Below are positions 9,501-18,994 of a stretch of DNA of 64,000 bases, one piece after another; the stretch's first letter is position 1, and every line of letters begins with the position of its first letter. Below the pieces are notes generated by a model. It was not told the origin of the DNA. It searched no databases and saw only the letters and a program-made list of their open reading frames with translations. The position numbers were made by a program, and so were the translations under genes. Origin of the DNA: Ancylothrix sp. D3o (GTDB lineage Bacteria > Cyanobacteriota > Cyanobacteriia > Cyanobacteriales > Oscillatoriaceae); contig NZ_JAMXEX010000018.1 of NCBI RefSeq assembly GCF_025370775.1, positions 20,263 to 84,262 on the forward strand, given 5' to 3'.

Positions 9501-12500
9501 GCGAAAATGCCTATCTGGTTTCCCTCAGAGATATTAGCGAACGTAAACAAGCGGAAAATGAAATTCGCTTGTTACTTGAAACCACCCAAGCTATCAGCAG
9601 GTGTGAGGATATTAGCAGCGCTCTTGCTGTTATTTTACGTTTAATTTGCATTACAATTAGTTGGGATGTAGCGGAAGCCTGGATACCCTCAAGCAATGAC
9701 AGCGTTTTAGAATACAGTCCGGGTTGGTATCGCTACGAAGCCAGCTTTCAAGAATTCCAGCGCCACCATGAAAACATGGCGTTTGCACCAGGCGAAGGGC
9801 TACCTGGTCGCGTTTGGCTTTCTCAAAAACCCGAATGGATAGAAGATATTAATAATAGCGAAATAACCGTTTATTTGGCATCAGAAATTAGCGCCCAATT
9901 AGGATTAAAAGCTTGCTTTGGTGTGCCAATTATTGCCAGTGATAGCGTTATTGCTGTCTTGGTATTTTTCAAACGAGCAAAAACTAAAGAAACACCCCGG
10001 TTGCTGGAATTAGTCAACGCTGTTGCCACACAATTAAGTTCTTTAATTCAGCGCAAAAAAGCCGAACAAGCCTTGCGAGAAAGTGAACGCCGTTTCCGAG
10101 CCATTTTTAACTCTACCTTCCAATTTATCGGCTTGCTAACAACCGATGGCATTTTATTAGAAGCCAACCAAAGTTTGTTGAACTTTGCGGGGGTTACAGA
10201 AAAAGAAGTCGTGGGATTACCTTTTTGGCAAACGCCTTTTTGGAAAATTTCAGACTCGGCACGCGCCACCGTTCAACAAGCTATTCATCGCGCTGCATTC
10301 GGGGAATTTGTGCGTTATGAAGTCGAACTCACTGGTGCCGGGGAAAGTGCGCTCACGATTGACTTTTCTCTGAAACCTATTTTTGACGAAGAAACCGGCC
10401 AAGTTGTGATGCTTATTCCCGAAGGACGCGACATTACCATTGCCAAATCTTTACAAAAAGAATTAACTCTGCGCGAACAACAACTCGATGCCTTTTTCTC
10501 CTCGGCACCGGTGGGTTTAGCATTTTTTGATAGCCAATTACGCTATGTCAAAATTAATGATTTACTTGCTCAACTTCACGGAGCGCCAATAACTGATCAT
10601 ATCGGCAAAACTCCAGCCGAAATCATCCCCAGACTTGCCTTGACAGTTGAATCAAACTGTCGAAAAATTCTCGACACCGGCACCCCTTTAATCAACCTCG
10701 AACTATCCACAGAAAACCCCTCTTTGCCCGGTTCTTTCCGAGACTGGATTATTAGTTATTTTCCGATTCCAGGGGAAGGTGAGCAACTTTATGGAGTGGG
10801 TGCCGTTGTCATGGAAATTACCGACCGTAAACGAGTCGAAGCTGCCTTTCGCTCTGCCACAGAACGCTTACAGCACTTGCTTGGCACCAGTCCGGGGATT
10901 ATTTTTAGCTGTCAGCCTTCCCCAGAACAAACCACAACTTTTATTAGTGAAAATGTTACGGAGGTTTTGGGATATGAAGCAGGGGAATTTTTGGCAGATC
11001 CTCATTTTTGGGTAAAGCATATTCACCCCCAAGATAGAAAACGCATTGTTGCCGAGTTGCCTCAACTTTTTGAAAATTACTCTCAGTCCCACGAATACCG
11101 TTTTCTGCACAAAGACGGGGGCTATCGCTGGTTATATGTTCAACTTCGGCTTGTTTCCACCTTGGCTACTAATAACCCCCAGGAAATCGTTGGTTATGCA
11201 GTCGATATCACCGAGCGCAAACGTGCCGAAGATGCCCTCAGCCAAAGTGAAGCCACCAACCGCGCTTTATTAAATGCGATTCCTGATATGATGTTTCGCA
11301 GTAAAGTCGATGGCACTTTTGTTGATTTCAAACCGGCTAAACACATCAAAACTCTCCTTTCTCCCGATAATTTTTTGGGAAGTAATATTCAGCAAGTGCT
11401 CCCAGCAAAATTAAGTGAGCGGATTTTAAACGCTTATGAACAAACGCTGTCAACCGGCAAGGTTCAAGTTTTAGAATATCAATTAGAAATAGGCTCAGAA
11501 GTTTGTGATTATGAAGCTCGCATTGTTCCTTGTGGGAACGATGAAGTTATCTCAATGGTGCGCGATATCTCAGAGCGCAAACGTTCCGAAAAAGCCTTGC
11601 GAGAAAGTGCAGAACGGGAGCGCGCCGTTGCGCGAGTGATTGAACGAATGCGGCAGACGCTTGATTTTGAAACGATTTTTAGCTCCACCACTCAAGAATT
11701 ACAACAAGCGCTGAGTTGTGATCGCGTTGTGGTTTATCGTTTTAATTCTGACTGGACTGGGGAGTTTGTTGCTGAGTCGGTTGCCCAGGGCTGGTGCCAA
11801 TTAAAACAAGAACAGTACAGCGATTCTCTCTTAATGGCTAATGCTGTAAACGGCGCAAATTGCCCGATAAAAAGTATGAAAAGTGAAGCAGATATTCAAG
11901 ATAATTCTTTCCAAAGCTGCCCGGAAAGATTCTATAAACATCTTGAATCTTTCCGGTCGGTTTCTGATATTTATCATGCCGATTTTGAGGAGTGTTATAT
12001 CCAGCTTTTAGAACGATTCCAAGCCAGAGCTTATATTATTGTTCCGATTTTCTGCGGCAGTAAACTTTGGGGCTTGCTGGCAAGTTATCAAAATTCGGGG
12101 CCCCGCAATTGGGCAAGCCCAGAAATTAATATGGTTGTTCAAATTGGCGCTCAATTGGGTGTGGCTTTACAGCAGGCACAATTATTTGACCAAACTCAAA
12201 AACAATCCGCAGCTTTGCAACAAGCTCTGTTTGCTGCGGATGCGGCAAATCGCGCTAAAAGTGAATTTTTGGCTTCGATGAGCCACGAGTTAAGAACGCC
12301 GCTCAATGCAATTTTAGGCTTTACTCAAGTGATGAGCCGAGATGTATCTTTGAACCGGCAACAGCAGGAAAATTTGGGCATTATTAATCGGGCCGGTGAA
12401 CATTTGCTAAATTTGATTAATGATATTTTAGAAATGTCAAAAATTGAGGCCGGTCGCACCACGCTCAATATCACAGGTTTTGACTTGCTCCGCTTCCTAA

Positions 12501-13648
12501 AAACTCAGGAAGAAATGCTTTATTTAAAAGCCCAATCCAAACAAATAAAGTTAATTGTTGAAATTGACCCAGAAGTTCCCCAATATATCCGAACTGATGA
12601 AAGCAAATTGCGGCAGGTTTTACTCAATATTTTGGGAAATGCCATTAAATTTACCGAAAAAGGTGCTGTGACATTGCGCGTCAAAACAAACCCCTCTCAT
12701 CTCTCTGATTCTTCGCTTCCGCTTAGTTTTGAAATAGAAGACACCGGCCCCGGAATTGCCCCAGAAGAAATCAATCTTCTTTTTGAGGCTTTTGGACAAA
12801 CGGAAGTAGGCCGAAAATCACAACAAGGCACGGGATTGGGTTTACCCATCAGTCGTAAATATGTTCAGCTTTTAGGCGGAGATATCCGCGTCAGCAGTAC
12901 CGTAGGAAAAGGTAGCTGTTTTAGTTTTGAGATTCCTATTTCTAAAGCAAATGCGGGTGAAATTAAAGCCGATATATCGCCGCGTAAAGTTATGGGTTTG
13001 GCTCCAAATCAGCCCGAATATCGTATCTTAGTGGTGGATGATTTACCCGAAAGCCGCCGGTTATTATTAACGTTGTTTAAATCTCTGGGTTTTCAAGTCC
13101 AACAAGCTGAAAATGGTCAGGAAGCTGTGGCTTTGTGGCAAAATTGGCAACCCCATTTAATTTGGATGGATATGCGGATGCCGATCATGGATGGTTATCA
13201 AGCAACAAAACAAATTAAAGCCGATCCAAAAGGCAAAGAAACGGTGATTATTGCCCTCACTGCAAGCGCTTTTGAAGAAGACCGCAAAATGGTTTTAGAA
13301 GCCGGTTGTGATGACTTTATTCGCAAGCCTTTTCAACAAGATGTTTTACTAGAAAAAATCAGCCAGCATCTCAAAGTTTCTTATATTTACGAAGAATCTC
13401 CGCCCCCAAATTCCGACAGCCACACGCCACCTAAAACCATCACGCCGGAGGATATCAAGCATTATTTATCCCAAATGCCGGTAGAGTGGATTGAACAAGT
13501 TTATCGCGCTTCCTGCCAAGGTAGTGATGATATCATTTTTGAATTACTTGCGGAGGTTACTCCCGAATTATCTGATTTAAAAAACACTTTTGCTGATTTA
13601 GCTGATAACTTCCAATTTGAAAAGATTATGCAGTTAATCACGGGGTGA
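6551..13648 (+). CDS. Giant multi-sensor hybrid histidine kinase with a cyanobacteriochrome-like GAF
   Basis: A 2365-residue cytoplasmic kinase with no transmembrane segment. Domain order, approximate: receiver 7-125 (D13/D14, phospho-acceptor D57), PAS 165-285, PAS 290-415, GAF 430-590, PAS 617-740, GAF 753-890, PAS 899-1000, GAF 1010-1165, four PAS domains 1177-1685, GAF 1700-1880, HisKA, HATPase about 2010-2130, and a C-terminal receiver about 2155-2275 with D2207. The phospho-acceptor His1912 is in MSHELRTPLN; the ATP-site N-box (NAIKF), DTGPGI and GTGLGL are present. The last GAF has the hallmarks of red/green cyanobacteriochromes: an opening CDRVVVYRF, then WTGEFVAESV, DIY, and finally LWGLLASYQNSG. 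Cys1815 stands at the bilin-attachment position but is followed by Tyr1816 rather than His. It probably integrates light, redox or small-molecule signals in a phosphorelay. It has no adjacent regulator gene. Confidence 0.92.
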   Translation: MTNNNPAHILIVDDSPSNLRFLSKILTDQGYSVQRAISGNVALNAVKAKLPDIILLDILMPEMNGYEVCQFLKSQPETSNIPVIFISALQEISAQIQAFEAGGVDYITKPFHIDEVLIRVENQLRLQFLQKQLSEQNARLQQEIQERRRVEIELSNREKLNQSILNCAPVGICLTDENGYFVQVNPAYCELYGFTAEELIGQPFTIHFPDSDTSEISFILQEYKNFICTSTENQTGKYCVSRKEGTQLIVDITRSVFQQEDGQIFAVTSVKDITERHRAEQEKNRLVLSLQKSKASLAAAQRVAHIGSWEYDLNTGKITWSEELFHIFGLEANHRELSYPEVVNLIHPEDQKFFQETVKRALENPNLYELEFRICCPDGQLRYVEGKGEPVIRQGMVIQLFGTAMDITHRKQVELQLQKQFYRSNLLRHITEKIRSELETKKIFEIAATQLGQAFRASRCLIHTYILQPIPKITLVAEYVVNGYESLSNFDFPISDSHIQKLLMLDKARASNDVYKDPLLEKKLSIFRQFRIKSMLAVRTSYKGKANGIIAFHQCDEYRVWTEEEIEFLEAIAAQLGIAIAQAKLLDKEQQAREELDRQNLQLQQEINIRAVTENALIQSESKYRALVESSQDIIWSVDSEGRYTFINPAVQQIYGYEPAEMIGHLMTEFLPSEQIAKEENILERLLQGESIFHYETTHLTKDGKAIYLLLNALPLKNEQGKIISIIGTNSDITERKQREEALKLIVEGTASTTGDAFMRSCVRYLAEVLQVKYAFIAQLVNADKNTVHILSFWQGETWGANMLSDSSSTPCYEVLQGKPHFCSHSLQSLYPKSEELGIFNAESYWGVPLFDFQGKVSGVLAVMDTKPMTYDGGAESILKIFAARAGAEIERKRVEEELIESQKRLSTLVTTNADGLIVVDNLGIVQFINPAGEKILGRKVSEMLGQLFGIATHPNKTTVIDIPHRTGEIITVEMQVVDIVWRSENAYLVSLRDISERKQAENEIRLLLETTQAISRCEDISSALAVILRLICITISWDVAEAWIPSSNDSVLEYSPGWYRYEASFQEFQRHHENMAFAPGEGLPGRVWLSQKPEWIEDINNSEITVYLASEISAQLGLKACFGVPIIASDSVIAVLVFFKRAKTKETPRLLELVNAVATQLSSLIQRKKAEQALRESERRFRAIFNSTFQFIGLLTTDGILLEANQSLLNFAGVTEKEVVGLPFWQTPFWKISDSARATVQQAIHRAAFGEFVRYEVELTGAGESALTIDFSLKPIFDEETGQVVMLIPEGRDITIAKSLQKELTLREQQLDAFFSSAPVGLAFFDSQLRYVKINDLLAQLHGAPITDHIGKTPAEIIPRLALTVESNCRKILDTGTPLINLELSTENPSLPGSFRDWIISYFPIPGEGEQLYGVGAVVMEITDRKRVEAAFRSATERLQHLLGTSPGIIFSCQPSPEQTTTFISENVTEVLGYEAGEFLADPHFWVKHIHPQDRKRIVAELPQLFENYSQSHEYRFLHKDGGYRWLYVQLRLVSTLATNNPQEIVGYAVDITERKRAEDALSQSEATNRALLNAIPDMMFRSKVDGTFVDFKPAKHIKTLLSPDNFLGSNIQQVLPAKLSERILNAYEQTLSTGKVQVLEYQLEIGSEVCDYEARIVPCGNDEVISMVRDISERKRSEKALRESAERERAVARVIERMRQTLDFETIFSSTTQELQQALSCDRVVVYRFNSDWTGEFVAESVAQGWCQLKQEQYSDSLLMANAVNGANCPIKSMKSEADIQDNSFQSCPERFYKHLESFRSVSDIYHADFEECYIQLLERFQARAYIIVPIFCGSKLWGLLASYQNSGPRNWASPEINMVVQIGAQLGVALQQAQLFDQTQKQSAALQQALFAADAANRAKSEFLASMSHELRTPLNAILGFTQVMSRDVSLNRQQQENLGIINRAGEHLLNLINDILEMSKIEAGRTTLNITGFDLLRFLKTQEEMLYLKAQSKQIKLIVEIDPEVPQYIRTDESKLRQVLLNILGNAIKFTEKGAVTLRVKTNPSHLSDSSLPLSFEIEDTGPGIAPEEINLLFEAFGQTEVGRKSQQGTGLGLPISRKYVQLLGGDIRVSSTVGKGSCFSFEIPISKANAGEIKADISPRKVMGLAPNQPEYRILVVDDLPESRRLLLTLFKSLGFQVQQAENGQEAVALWQNWQPHLIWMDMRMPIMDGYQATKQIKADPKGKETVIIALTASAFEEDRKMVLEAGCDDFIRKPFQQDVLLEKISQHLKVSYIYEESPPPNSDSHTPPKTITPEDIKHYLSQMPVEWIEQVYRASCQGSDDIIFELLAEVTPELSDLKNTFADLADNFQFEKIMQLITG

Positions 13649-13698
13649 TTTTTTGGTTTTTTCCTTTGTTTCGGATAGCCGCTACTACTGCCTAAAAA

Positions 13699-13737
13699 AG
13701 GGGGGAAACAGAAGAGGTTTTTAAGTTTCTCCCCCCC
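13699..13737 (-). terminator. Probable terminator between convergent genes
   Basis: GGGGGGAAAC (13700-13709) pairs with GTTTCTCCCCCC (about 13725-13736), leaving a two-nucleotide bulge. Read on the minus strand the stem is followed by TTTTTT, fitting termination of the SLH gene whose stop is at 13900. The plus-strand kinase gene ends 50 nt to the left and may use the same structure. Confidence 0.55.
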
Positions 13738-13820
13738 ATAAGAACAGATTTTTAAGATTTTAACTCTTTCTTTGCAGAGCGCAGGGAAGATGCTGGATGC
13801 CCCGTGAGGAGGGTTTTTTT

Positions 13821-13851
13821 AAACCGCAGATTAACGCAGATTAACGCAGAT
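13821..13851. repeat. Dispersed intergenic repeat, copy 1 (tandem ACGCAGATTA units)
   Basis: Reads AAACCGCAGATTAACGCAG and continues with a further ATTAACGCAGAT unit. Its reverse complement matches the repeats at 17743-17765 and 33403-33427. This copy has one extra unit. It lies in the 3' non-coding space of a gene. Confidence 0.7.
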
Positions 13852-13899
13852 GAATGGGATAATCTTTGCAGTTGTGTGAGGAGTTTAATGGAGGCTGAA

Positions 13900-15792
13900 T
13901 TATTCCATCATGGCTTGATAAAGAAATGCAGCTACATCCGCTCTTGTCGCCATCTGTGAAGGATTAAAAATATTCGCATTGTCTGCATTAACCACCATTC
14001 TCCTTTCTGTCGCCGCCGCCACTGCATTGCGAGATTCGGCGGGAATTGAAGCGCTATCACTATACACTTTTAATACTGTATCGGCTGAATTTTTTGGAGA
14101 AAATTTTAAGCCATTTGCTAAAACAACTACCGCATCCAGCCGGTCTAATTTCTTTTCGGGATTAAATGTTTCACCTTCAAAAAATCCCATTTCATAGGCT
14201 TCTCGAATTGCCGCCGATGCCCAATGATTGGCCGGCACATCTTGAAAAACCATCGCTTTTCTGACTTTTGGTAAATTAAATGCTCGCCGAATCATTGCCG
14301 CGAATTCTGCTCTCGTCACCGGCTCGTTTGGCCGGAAATTTCCATCCATAAATCCCTGCAAAATTTCCCGCGCTGCCAACTCGGAAATATAATTTTTTGC
14401 CCAATGAGTTGCCGGCACATCGGGGAAGCTTACTTGTATTCCCTCACTCACTCCCTTTTCTCGATAATTTGCCATAAACTCGCTGACATCGTAATAGGTT
14501 GAAGCGCTATTTTCTGGCACATTCACTATCTGATAAATTTTCCCCGGTTCTGCTCGCAAAGCCGGTGCTATCCCCGTTCCATATAACGCTACTGTTCGAT
14601 TCATTACCGAAAAAGCTCCACTACTAAAGGCCGGTGGATACACACTATTTGCACTCGGTGGCGGCAATTCTCCTACCTGATAACCACTGATATTAATATT
14701 TGGCAACCGGCTTAAAAATGTCACCCGTTCCCCTCCATTTTGCGGCACAGTGAGTTCAGTAAAATAATCCCCAAGGCGGCGATTATCATCCAATTTTCCA
14801 TCCCCATTTGCATCAATTCCATACAACGTTCTTACCACTCCAGAAATTGCCGTATTCTCAGGCAAAACTAAATTTACAGCAATTGTTTCTGCCGGCAATT
14901 CAAACTCACTATAGCCAATTGGCCGATTTTCTAAATCATATAAGCGCACCACAATTCGATCTCCCGCCGATAACCCTTTCATAAAATTTGCCCGTGCATT
15001 CGGTTTATAGCGAAAATCGCCCATAAATCTTTCCCTTAAATATCCCTCTCCCCTTTTTGCCTTCAAAGAAAGACGCACAATCACATCCGAACCTGTGGCA
15101 CCCGTTCGCAAAATTGCTAAACTAAATTGATTCTTTCCTGGTAAATTTAAAACTTCAGGCATCGGCGTGGCTGTCTGGTTAGCCGCTTGTAAAGCTGTTT
15201 CTCTAACATTACTATTAGAATTTAAATTTTGCGTTTGTTGGCTATTTCCTCGCCCAGCAATTGAGCCAAAGCTTTCTAACGTTTCCAGTTGAATTTGTTG
15301 GTCTTTTACATTATTTCCACCATCATACCGAACTTGTACCAAAGCTTTAATATCCACCCCGCTTAAATCCACATTTCCACCCAGCGCTTGTCTAAGTTGA
15401 GCGATAGGAATAATTTCTGGATCTAAACTAATATCCCCCGTCGTATTAGCGATCAATCTTGCCCCAGTGCTGGTATAAACCGGCACCCAATTATTCTCTT
15501 TTTGAGCAAATAACTGATACACAACATTCGCATAAGAAGTTACAGGTTTTTTGCGAATCTTCAACTGTACCGTCAGCGCCACCGGTTCCGAATTCCGGTT
15601 CAGCAACGGTTCCATACTCACCGTCATATCCCAACCTTGAATTTCTGCCAATAGCAAGGGAGGCTCAGCCAAACTTGTCGCCAAACTAGGAATTCCCCAA
15701 AGCGAAATCGGCAAAAATGCAGCCGCTAGGGGTAATATTTTCCACAATTTTAAGCAGTTGTTTTTCCGGATCTGTTTTCTAAAGGTTTTCAT
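13900..15792 (-). CDS. S-layer homology (SLH) domain envelope protein
   Basis: A 630-residue exported protein. I prefer the ATG at 15792 over 15855: it puts the N-terminus directly at a basic segment followed by a hydrophobic stretch (LPLAAAFLPISLWG), a signal peptide, and avoids overlapping the cyclase gene. The middle (about 50-430) is a beta-rich region of unknown function. Three SLH repeats occupy the last 190 residues: FPDVPATHWAKNYI, FQDVPANHWASAAI, and a degenerate third unit. Each has the usual FxPxxxxTRAEFAA-like core. SLH domains bind pyruvylated wall polymer and attach proteins to the envelope. It follows the cyclase by 37 nt and is likely co-transcribed with it. Confidence 0.85.
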   Translation of the reverse strand: MKTFRKQIRKNNCLKLWKILPLAAAFLPISLWGIPSLATSLAEPPLLLAEIQGWDMTVSMEPLLNRNSEPVALTVQLKIRKKPVTSYANVVYQLFAQKENNWVPVYTSTGARLIANTTGDISLDPEIIPIAQLRQALGGNVDLSGVDIKALVQVRYDGGNNVKDQQIQLETLESFGSIAGRGNSQQTQNLNSNSNVRETALQAANQTATPMPEVLNLPGKNQFSLAILRTGATGSDVIVRLSLKAKRGEGYLRERFMGDFRYKPNARANFMKGLSAGDRIVVRLYDLENRPIGYSEFELPAETIAVNLVLPENTAISGVVRTLYGIDANGDGKLDDNRRLGDYFTELTVPQNGGERVTFLSRLPNINISGYQVGELPPPSANSVYPPAFSSGAFSVMNRTVALYGTGIAPALRAEPGKIYQIVNVPENSASTYYDVSEFMANYREKGVSEGIQVSFPDVPATHWAKNYISELAAREILQGFMDGNFRPNEPVTRAEFAAMIRRAFNLPKVRKAMVFQDVPANHWASAAIREAYEMGFFEGETFNPEKKLDRLDAVVVLANGLKFSPKNSADTVLKVYSDSASIPAESRNAVAAATERRMVVNADNANIFNPSQMATRADVAAFLYQAMME

Positions 15793-15829
15793 AGTTGTAT
15801 TTAGTTCACAGCAAAGTAATCTATCAATT

Positions 15830-17659
15830 TTAGCCGGCCCCGGCCTCAGTGGCATTCACTTCTCCCACAATCGTATAAACCGTTGTTTCATCCGCCTTCC
15901 CACGCAATTGAATTGCCCCAACTTCCTCAGCCAAATAGCGGTCGCTAACATAACTATAAGTGCGGTCAGTCAGCAAAATTTTAAATTGTTTATCTGCCGT
16001 TAAATTTTTCGTCATTGCTTCCAGTCGCGCCGCCACATTAACGGTATCTCCCACCACCGAATAACTTAAACGTTCTGCACCTCCCACTGTTCCCGCCACC
16101 ACCGTGCCGGTGTGAATACCAATTCCAAATTTAATCACCGGTTTTCCTTCTTCTTCAAAGCGTTTGTTAAGCTCTTTTAATCGTTCGTGCATCGCCATAC
16201 TTGCAGCAATAGCAGCCGTTGCATCGCCTTTAATATTTTCCACCTGACCTTGAGGAAAAGGAATACCAAACACCGCCATAATTGCATCCCCAATATATTT
16301 ATCAATTACGCCGCCATGTTCCATAATACAGCGAGCCATTACATCAAAATATTGATTGAGCCAGTTCAGCAAATCTCGCGGTTTCATGTTTTCTGAAATA
16401 CTCGTAAAACTACGAATATCCATAAACAGCACTGTAGCCGTTAACTCTTGAGCTTCCAGTTCCCCATTTTCAAAAATTTCGTCTTTGCGCTCCCAAATAA
16501 CCTCTGCCATTTCTGGGGCAACGTGCTGGGCAAATAAACTCATTAATTGTTGTTTTTCGTATTGTTCTCTAACCTGTACAAATAGCAACGTTAATAAAAT
16601 TGTCGCCACCGGCGCCGCCACCGGAAACCACAAGTTTCCCCAACAAAAAGCCGCAAAAACAATCGTAAACCAAGCCGGCGGTAACATTAAACCAATAAAA
16701 ATCCGTTCTTTAAGTTTGCGCTCAAATAAAAACCAACTTGTCACCGGCCCCGCCATCAGTAAAATCAATAAATCAAACCAATGATCCGAAGGTTTTAATA
16801 ACCTTTGATTAAGCAAATTATCGATAACAGCCGCATAAAGATAAACGCCAGATGTGGGCGGTTTTTGATTGAGGGGAGTTCGCATTTCATCCATGCCGGT
16901 TGCAGTTGCCCCTACCAAAACCAACTTGCCGGTTAAGTCGGGATTGATTCTACCTTCGGCAATATCTGCAAAAGAATAAGTAGTTAAATATTCTGTTTTA
17001 CTCGGCCAGTTTATCCAAATATTTTGATATTTTTCAGCTTTTCTCGCTGCGGGTATTCCTACTGTTTTGCCCGGATTATTAGCATTATAAACTTGCAACA
17101 TTGCTGCCGATAACCCCGGAATACTGATTTGTGGTGTATTCACCCAAATTGTTGAATTCCGACTAATTCCATCTTCATCGGGTTGATGCAAAATATGACC
17201 AACTCCTGCTGCCGCAGAAGCTAATTTCGGCAAAACTTGTAAGCTTTTCCCTTGTTTATCCCACGCTCTTGCTAAGACTGAACGATTATTTGCTGCCAGT
17301 GCTGAAGCCAGTTCCTCATCATTTGCACTGGGTGCGATCCACAAAATATCAAATCCAATCGCCGCCGGTGGAGTTTTTTCTAAAGCTTGTAAAAGTTGAG
17401 CATACCGAGTTCTTGGCCAGGGAAATTGTCCATATTCTTGTAAACTCGCCTGATCAATAGCAATAACCGCTATTCTCTCATCCCATTTTAACTGAGGACG
17501 CAGTTGATAAAAAGTATTATAAGCTAAATTTTCTGGCTGTTTCCAGTATCCTAACCCTGCAATACTGACCGAAACAACAGCCGCCATTGCACCCGGAAGC
17601 CAGGGATAGTTGCCTGTTAAAAAACTTTGAATTCGTTGCAAGCCTGTTTTGACTACCAT
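15830..17659 (-). CDS. CHASE2-domain class III adenylate cyclase
   Basis: A 609-residue membrane cyclase. An N-terminal helix at about 22-37 precedes an extracytoplasmic CHASE2 sensor (about 45-290), with motifs such as WPRTRYAQLL and GKLVLVGATATG. Three transmembrane helices follow (about 294-362). The cytoplasmic catalytic domain spans about 400-590. The metal-binding aspartates are D414 (FMDIRSFT) and D458 (KYIGDAIMAVFG). Purine recognition uses Lys454 and, by alignment, Ser534 in YSVVGD. The transition-state residues N541 and R545 are in NVAARLE. Lys with Ser/Thr points to ATP rather than GTP as substrate, so the product is probably cAMP. The signal sensed by CHASE2 is unknown. Flanking FecR and SLH genes suggest envelope sensing. 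Confidence 0.9.
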   Translation of the reverse strand: MVVKTGLQRIQSFLTGNYPWLPGAMAAVVSVSIAGLGYWKQPENLAYNTFYQLRPQLKWDERIAVIAIDQASLQEYGQFPWPRTRYAQLLQALEKTPPAAIGFDILWIAPSANDEELASALAANNRSVLARAWDKQGKSLQVLPKLASAAAGVGHILHQPDEDGISRNSTIWVNTPQISIPGLSAAMLQVYNANNPGKTVGIPAARKAEKYQNIWINWPSKTEYLTTYSFADIAEGRINPDLTGKLVLVGATATGMDEMRTPLNQKPPTSGVYLYAAVIDNLLNQRLLKPSDHWFDLLILLMAGPVTSWFLFERKLKERIFIGLMLPPAWFTIVFAAFCWGNLWFPVAAPVATILLTLLFVQVREQYEKQQLMSLFAQHVAPEMAEVIWERKDEIFENGELEAQELTATVLFMDIRSFTSISENMKPRDLLNWLNQYFDVMARCIMEHGGVIDKYIGDAIMAVFGIPFPQGQVENIKGDATAAIAASMAMHERLKELNKRFEEEGKPVIKFGIGIHTGTVVAGTVGGAERLSYSVVGDTVNVAARLEAMTKNLTADKQFKILLTDRTYSYVSDRYLAEEVGAIQLRGKADETTVYTIVGEVNATEAGAG

Positions 17660-17742
17660 AAGACAATTTTTGATTTTAGATGCCCAGATTTTTGATAAAA
17701 AATTGGAAATTTCCCAATAAAAACCAATTTAAGAAAATAATC

Positions 17743-17765
17743 CATCTGCGTTTATCTGCGGTTAA
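17743..17765. repeat. Dispersed intergenic repeat, copy 2
   Basis: ATCTGCGTTTATCTGCGGTT followed by an A-run, in the gap between the FecR and cyclase genes. It is nearly identical to 33403-33427 and the inverse of 13821-13851. Confidence 0.7.
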
Positions 17766-17929
17766 AAAAACTCAAACAGAAAAACACACCCTCACAATCA
17801 AATCTAGTATAACAAAGTAAGTTTTTGAACAAACAAAACGCTATAAGTTCGCCGTTTACCTGGTTTCTTACAACCTCTAGGTCAAGAATTTTTGTCTTTG
17901 TTTCTTTTTTAAAGGTTCCTAAATTTTGT

Positions 17930-18928
17930 TTAAAGCACGGCAATTTCGTAAGCGGTTTCTCGGACTTCTGGCCCGCGAACCACAAATCTAAGCCGGCGAT
18001 TTAAAGGACGCTCAACAATAGCCGTAAAGTTGCCTTCGGCATCGGTTTGGATTGCTTGACCATTGATAAAGACAATATCCAGCGGATCAATTTTTCCCAC
18101 AACGCGAACGGCTTTTGCCGCGAATCTCCTGACGCTGAGGACTTCTAATTTAGCGCGTGGGGGAATAATTTGCGGTGCAGTGGGTGCGGAACCTGGGGTA
18201 ATGACAACATATTGGCCGCTACTCACCGGCACCCGCCGGCCTTGACTAATGACATCCACGCTTCCTTGAATGGAGGAAACACCGGTTTTGCCATCCGGGC
18301 CAACACTAACACCAAAGGCGGTACCTTGAACACCGGCCACACCAGCAGGCGTTTCAATATCCACCGGATAATTACCATTTGCATTTTGTTGAGCCAGCAA
18401 AAGTTTTTGGCCGGTTTGTAGCGGTGCATTTACAGATATGTCGGTTTGCTGCATGGATGTAACTACACCAGCCCCTACCCTTTGTTTATCTAGGTTGCCA
18501 ACAGCCGTACCCACTGACAAGCGCACTTGTCCCCTACTCACAAATAATGAAGTTCTGCCGGTGGAGAGGGTTCTGATCGTCAGGGCTGTATTTTCGGAAA
18601 TTTCCACAGACCCCAGTTCGGGGATATATAAGCGCACGCTGGAGTTATTAGCGGTCAGCAGTTGAGATTCACCGGCCCCCAAGCGTTGATTTAAGGTAAC
18701 AGGTGTTTGCGTTGGCCCGTAAGTAACAATGCCTTCGATGTCTTCCACCACCGCAGAAAGGCCGGTTTCGCGTTGATTTTGGCTGAGTTGAGAAATGCCG
18801 ATTTTTTCTTTAACTAACTCGCTCTTGGCGCTTGCACTCAAGGCCAAATCAAAAGAAAATAAAGCCGAGATAGCACAACTTAAAATAGCAATTTTTTTTG
18901 AAAATATGCCTTGAGTGAACGATGTCAT
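17930..18928 (-). CDS. Exported FecR-domain protein
   Basis: A 332-residue secreted protein with a signal peptide at about 1-34 (basic start, hydrophobic core, cleavage near SASA-KS). Residues about 60-240 form a FecR-like beta domain, with signatures including VEDIEGIVTYG, RLGAGESQLLT, LSVGTAVG, ETPAGVAGVQGTAFGV and SSGQYVVI. This FecR type differs from the classical anti-sigma factor, as there is no cytoplasmic N-terminal domain and no sigma factor nearby. The C-terminal 80 residues look like an Ig-type or carboxypeptidase-regulatory-like beta module (GKIDPLDIVFINGQ). It lies upstream of the CHASE2 cyclase, 270 nt away, and could deliver a periplasmic signal to it; that is inference. Confidence 0.85.
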   Translation of the reverse strand: MTSFTQGIFSKKIAILSCAISALFSFDLALSASAKSELVKEKIGISQLSQNQRETGLSAVVEDIEGIVTYGPTQTPVTLNQRLGAGESQLLTANNSSVRLYIPELGSVEISENTALTIRTLSTGRTSLFVSRGQVRLSVGTAVGNLDKQRVGAGVVTSMQQTDISVNAPLQTGQKLLLAQQNANGNYPVDIETPAGVAGVQGTAFGVSVGPDGKTGVSSIQGSVDVISQGRRVPVSSGQYVVITPGSAPTAPQIIPPRAKLEVLSVRRFAAKAVRVVGKIDPLDIVFINGQAIQTDAEGNFTAIVERPLNRRLRFVVRGPEVRETAYEIAVL

Positions 18929-18994
18929 AAATTAACCTAGGAACTCACAACAAATACTATCACTCGCTTAGGTTTTCCATATTGGCTGTGGGGG

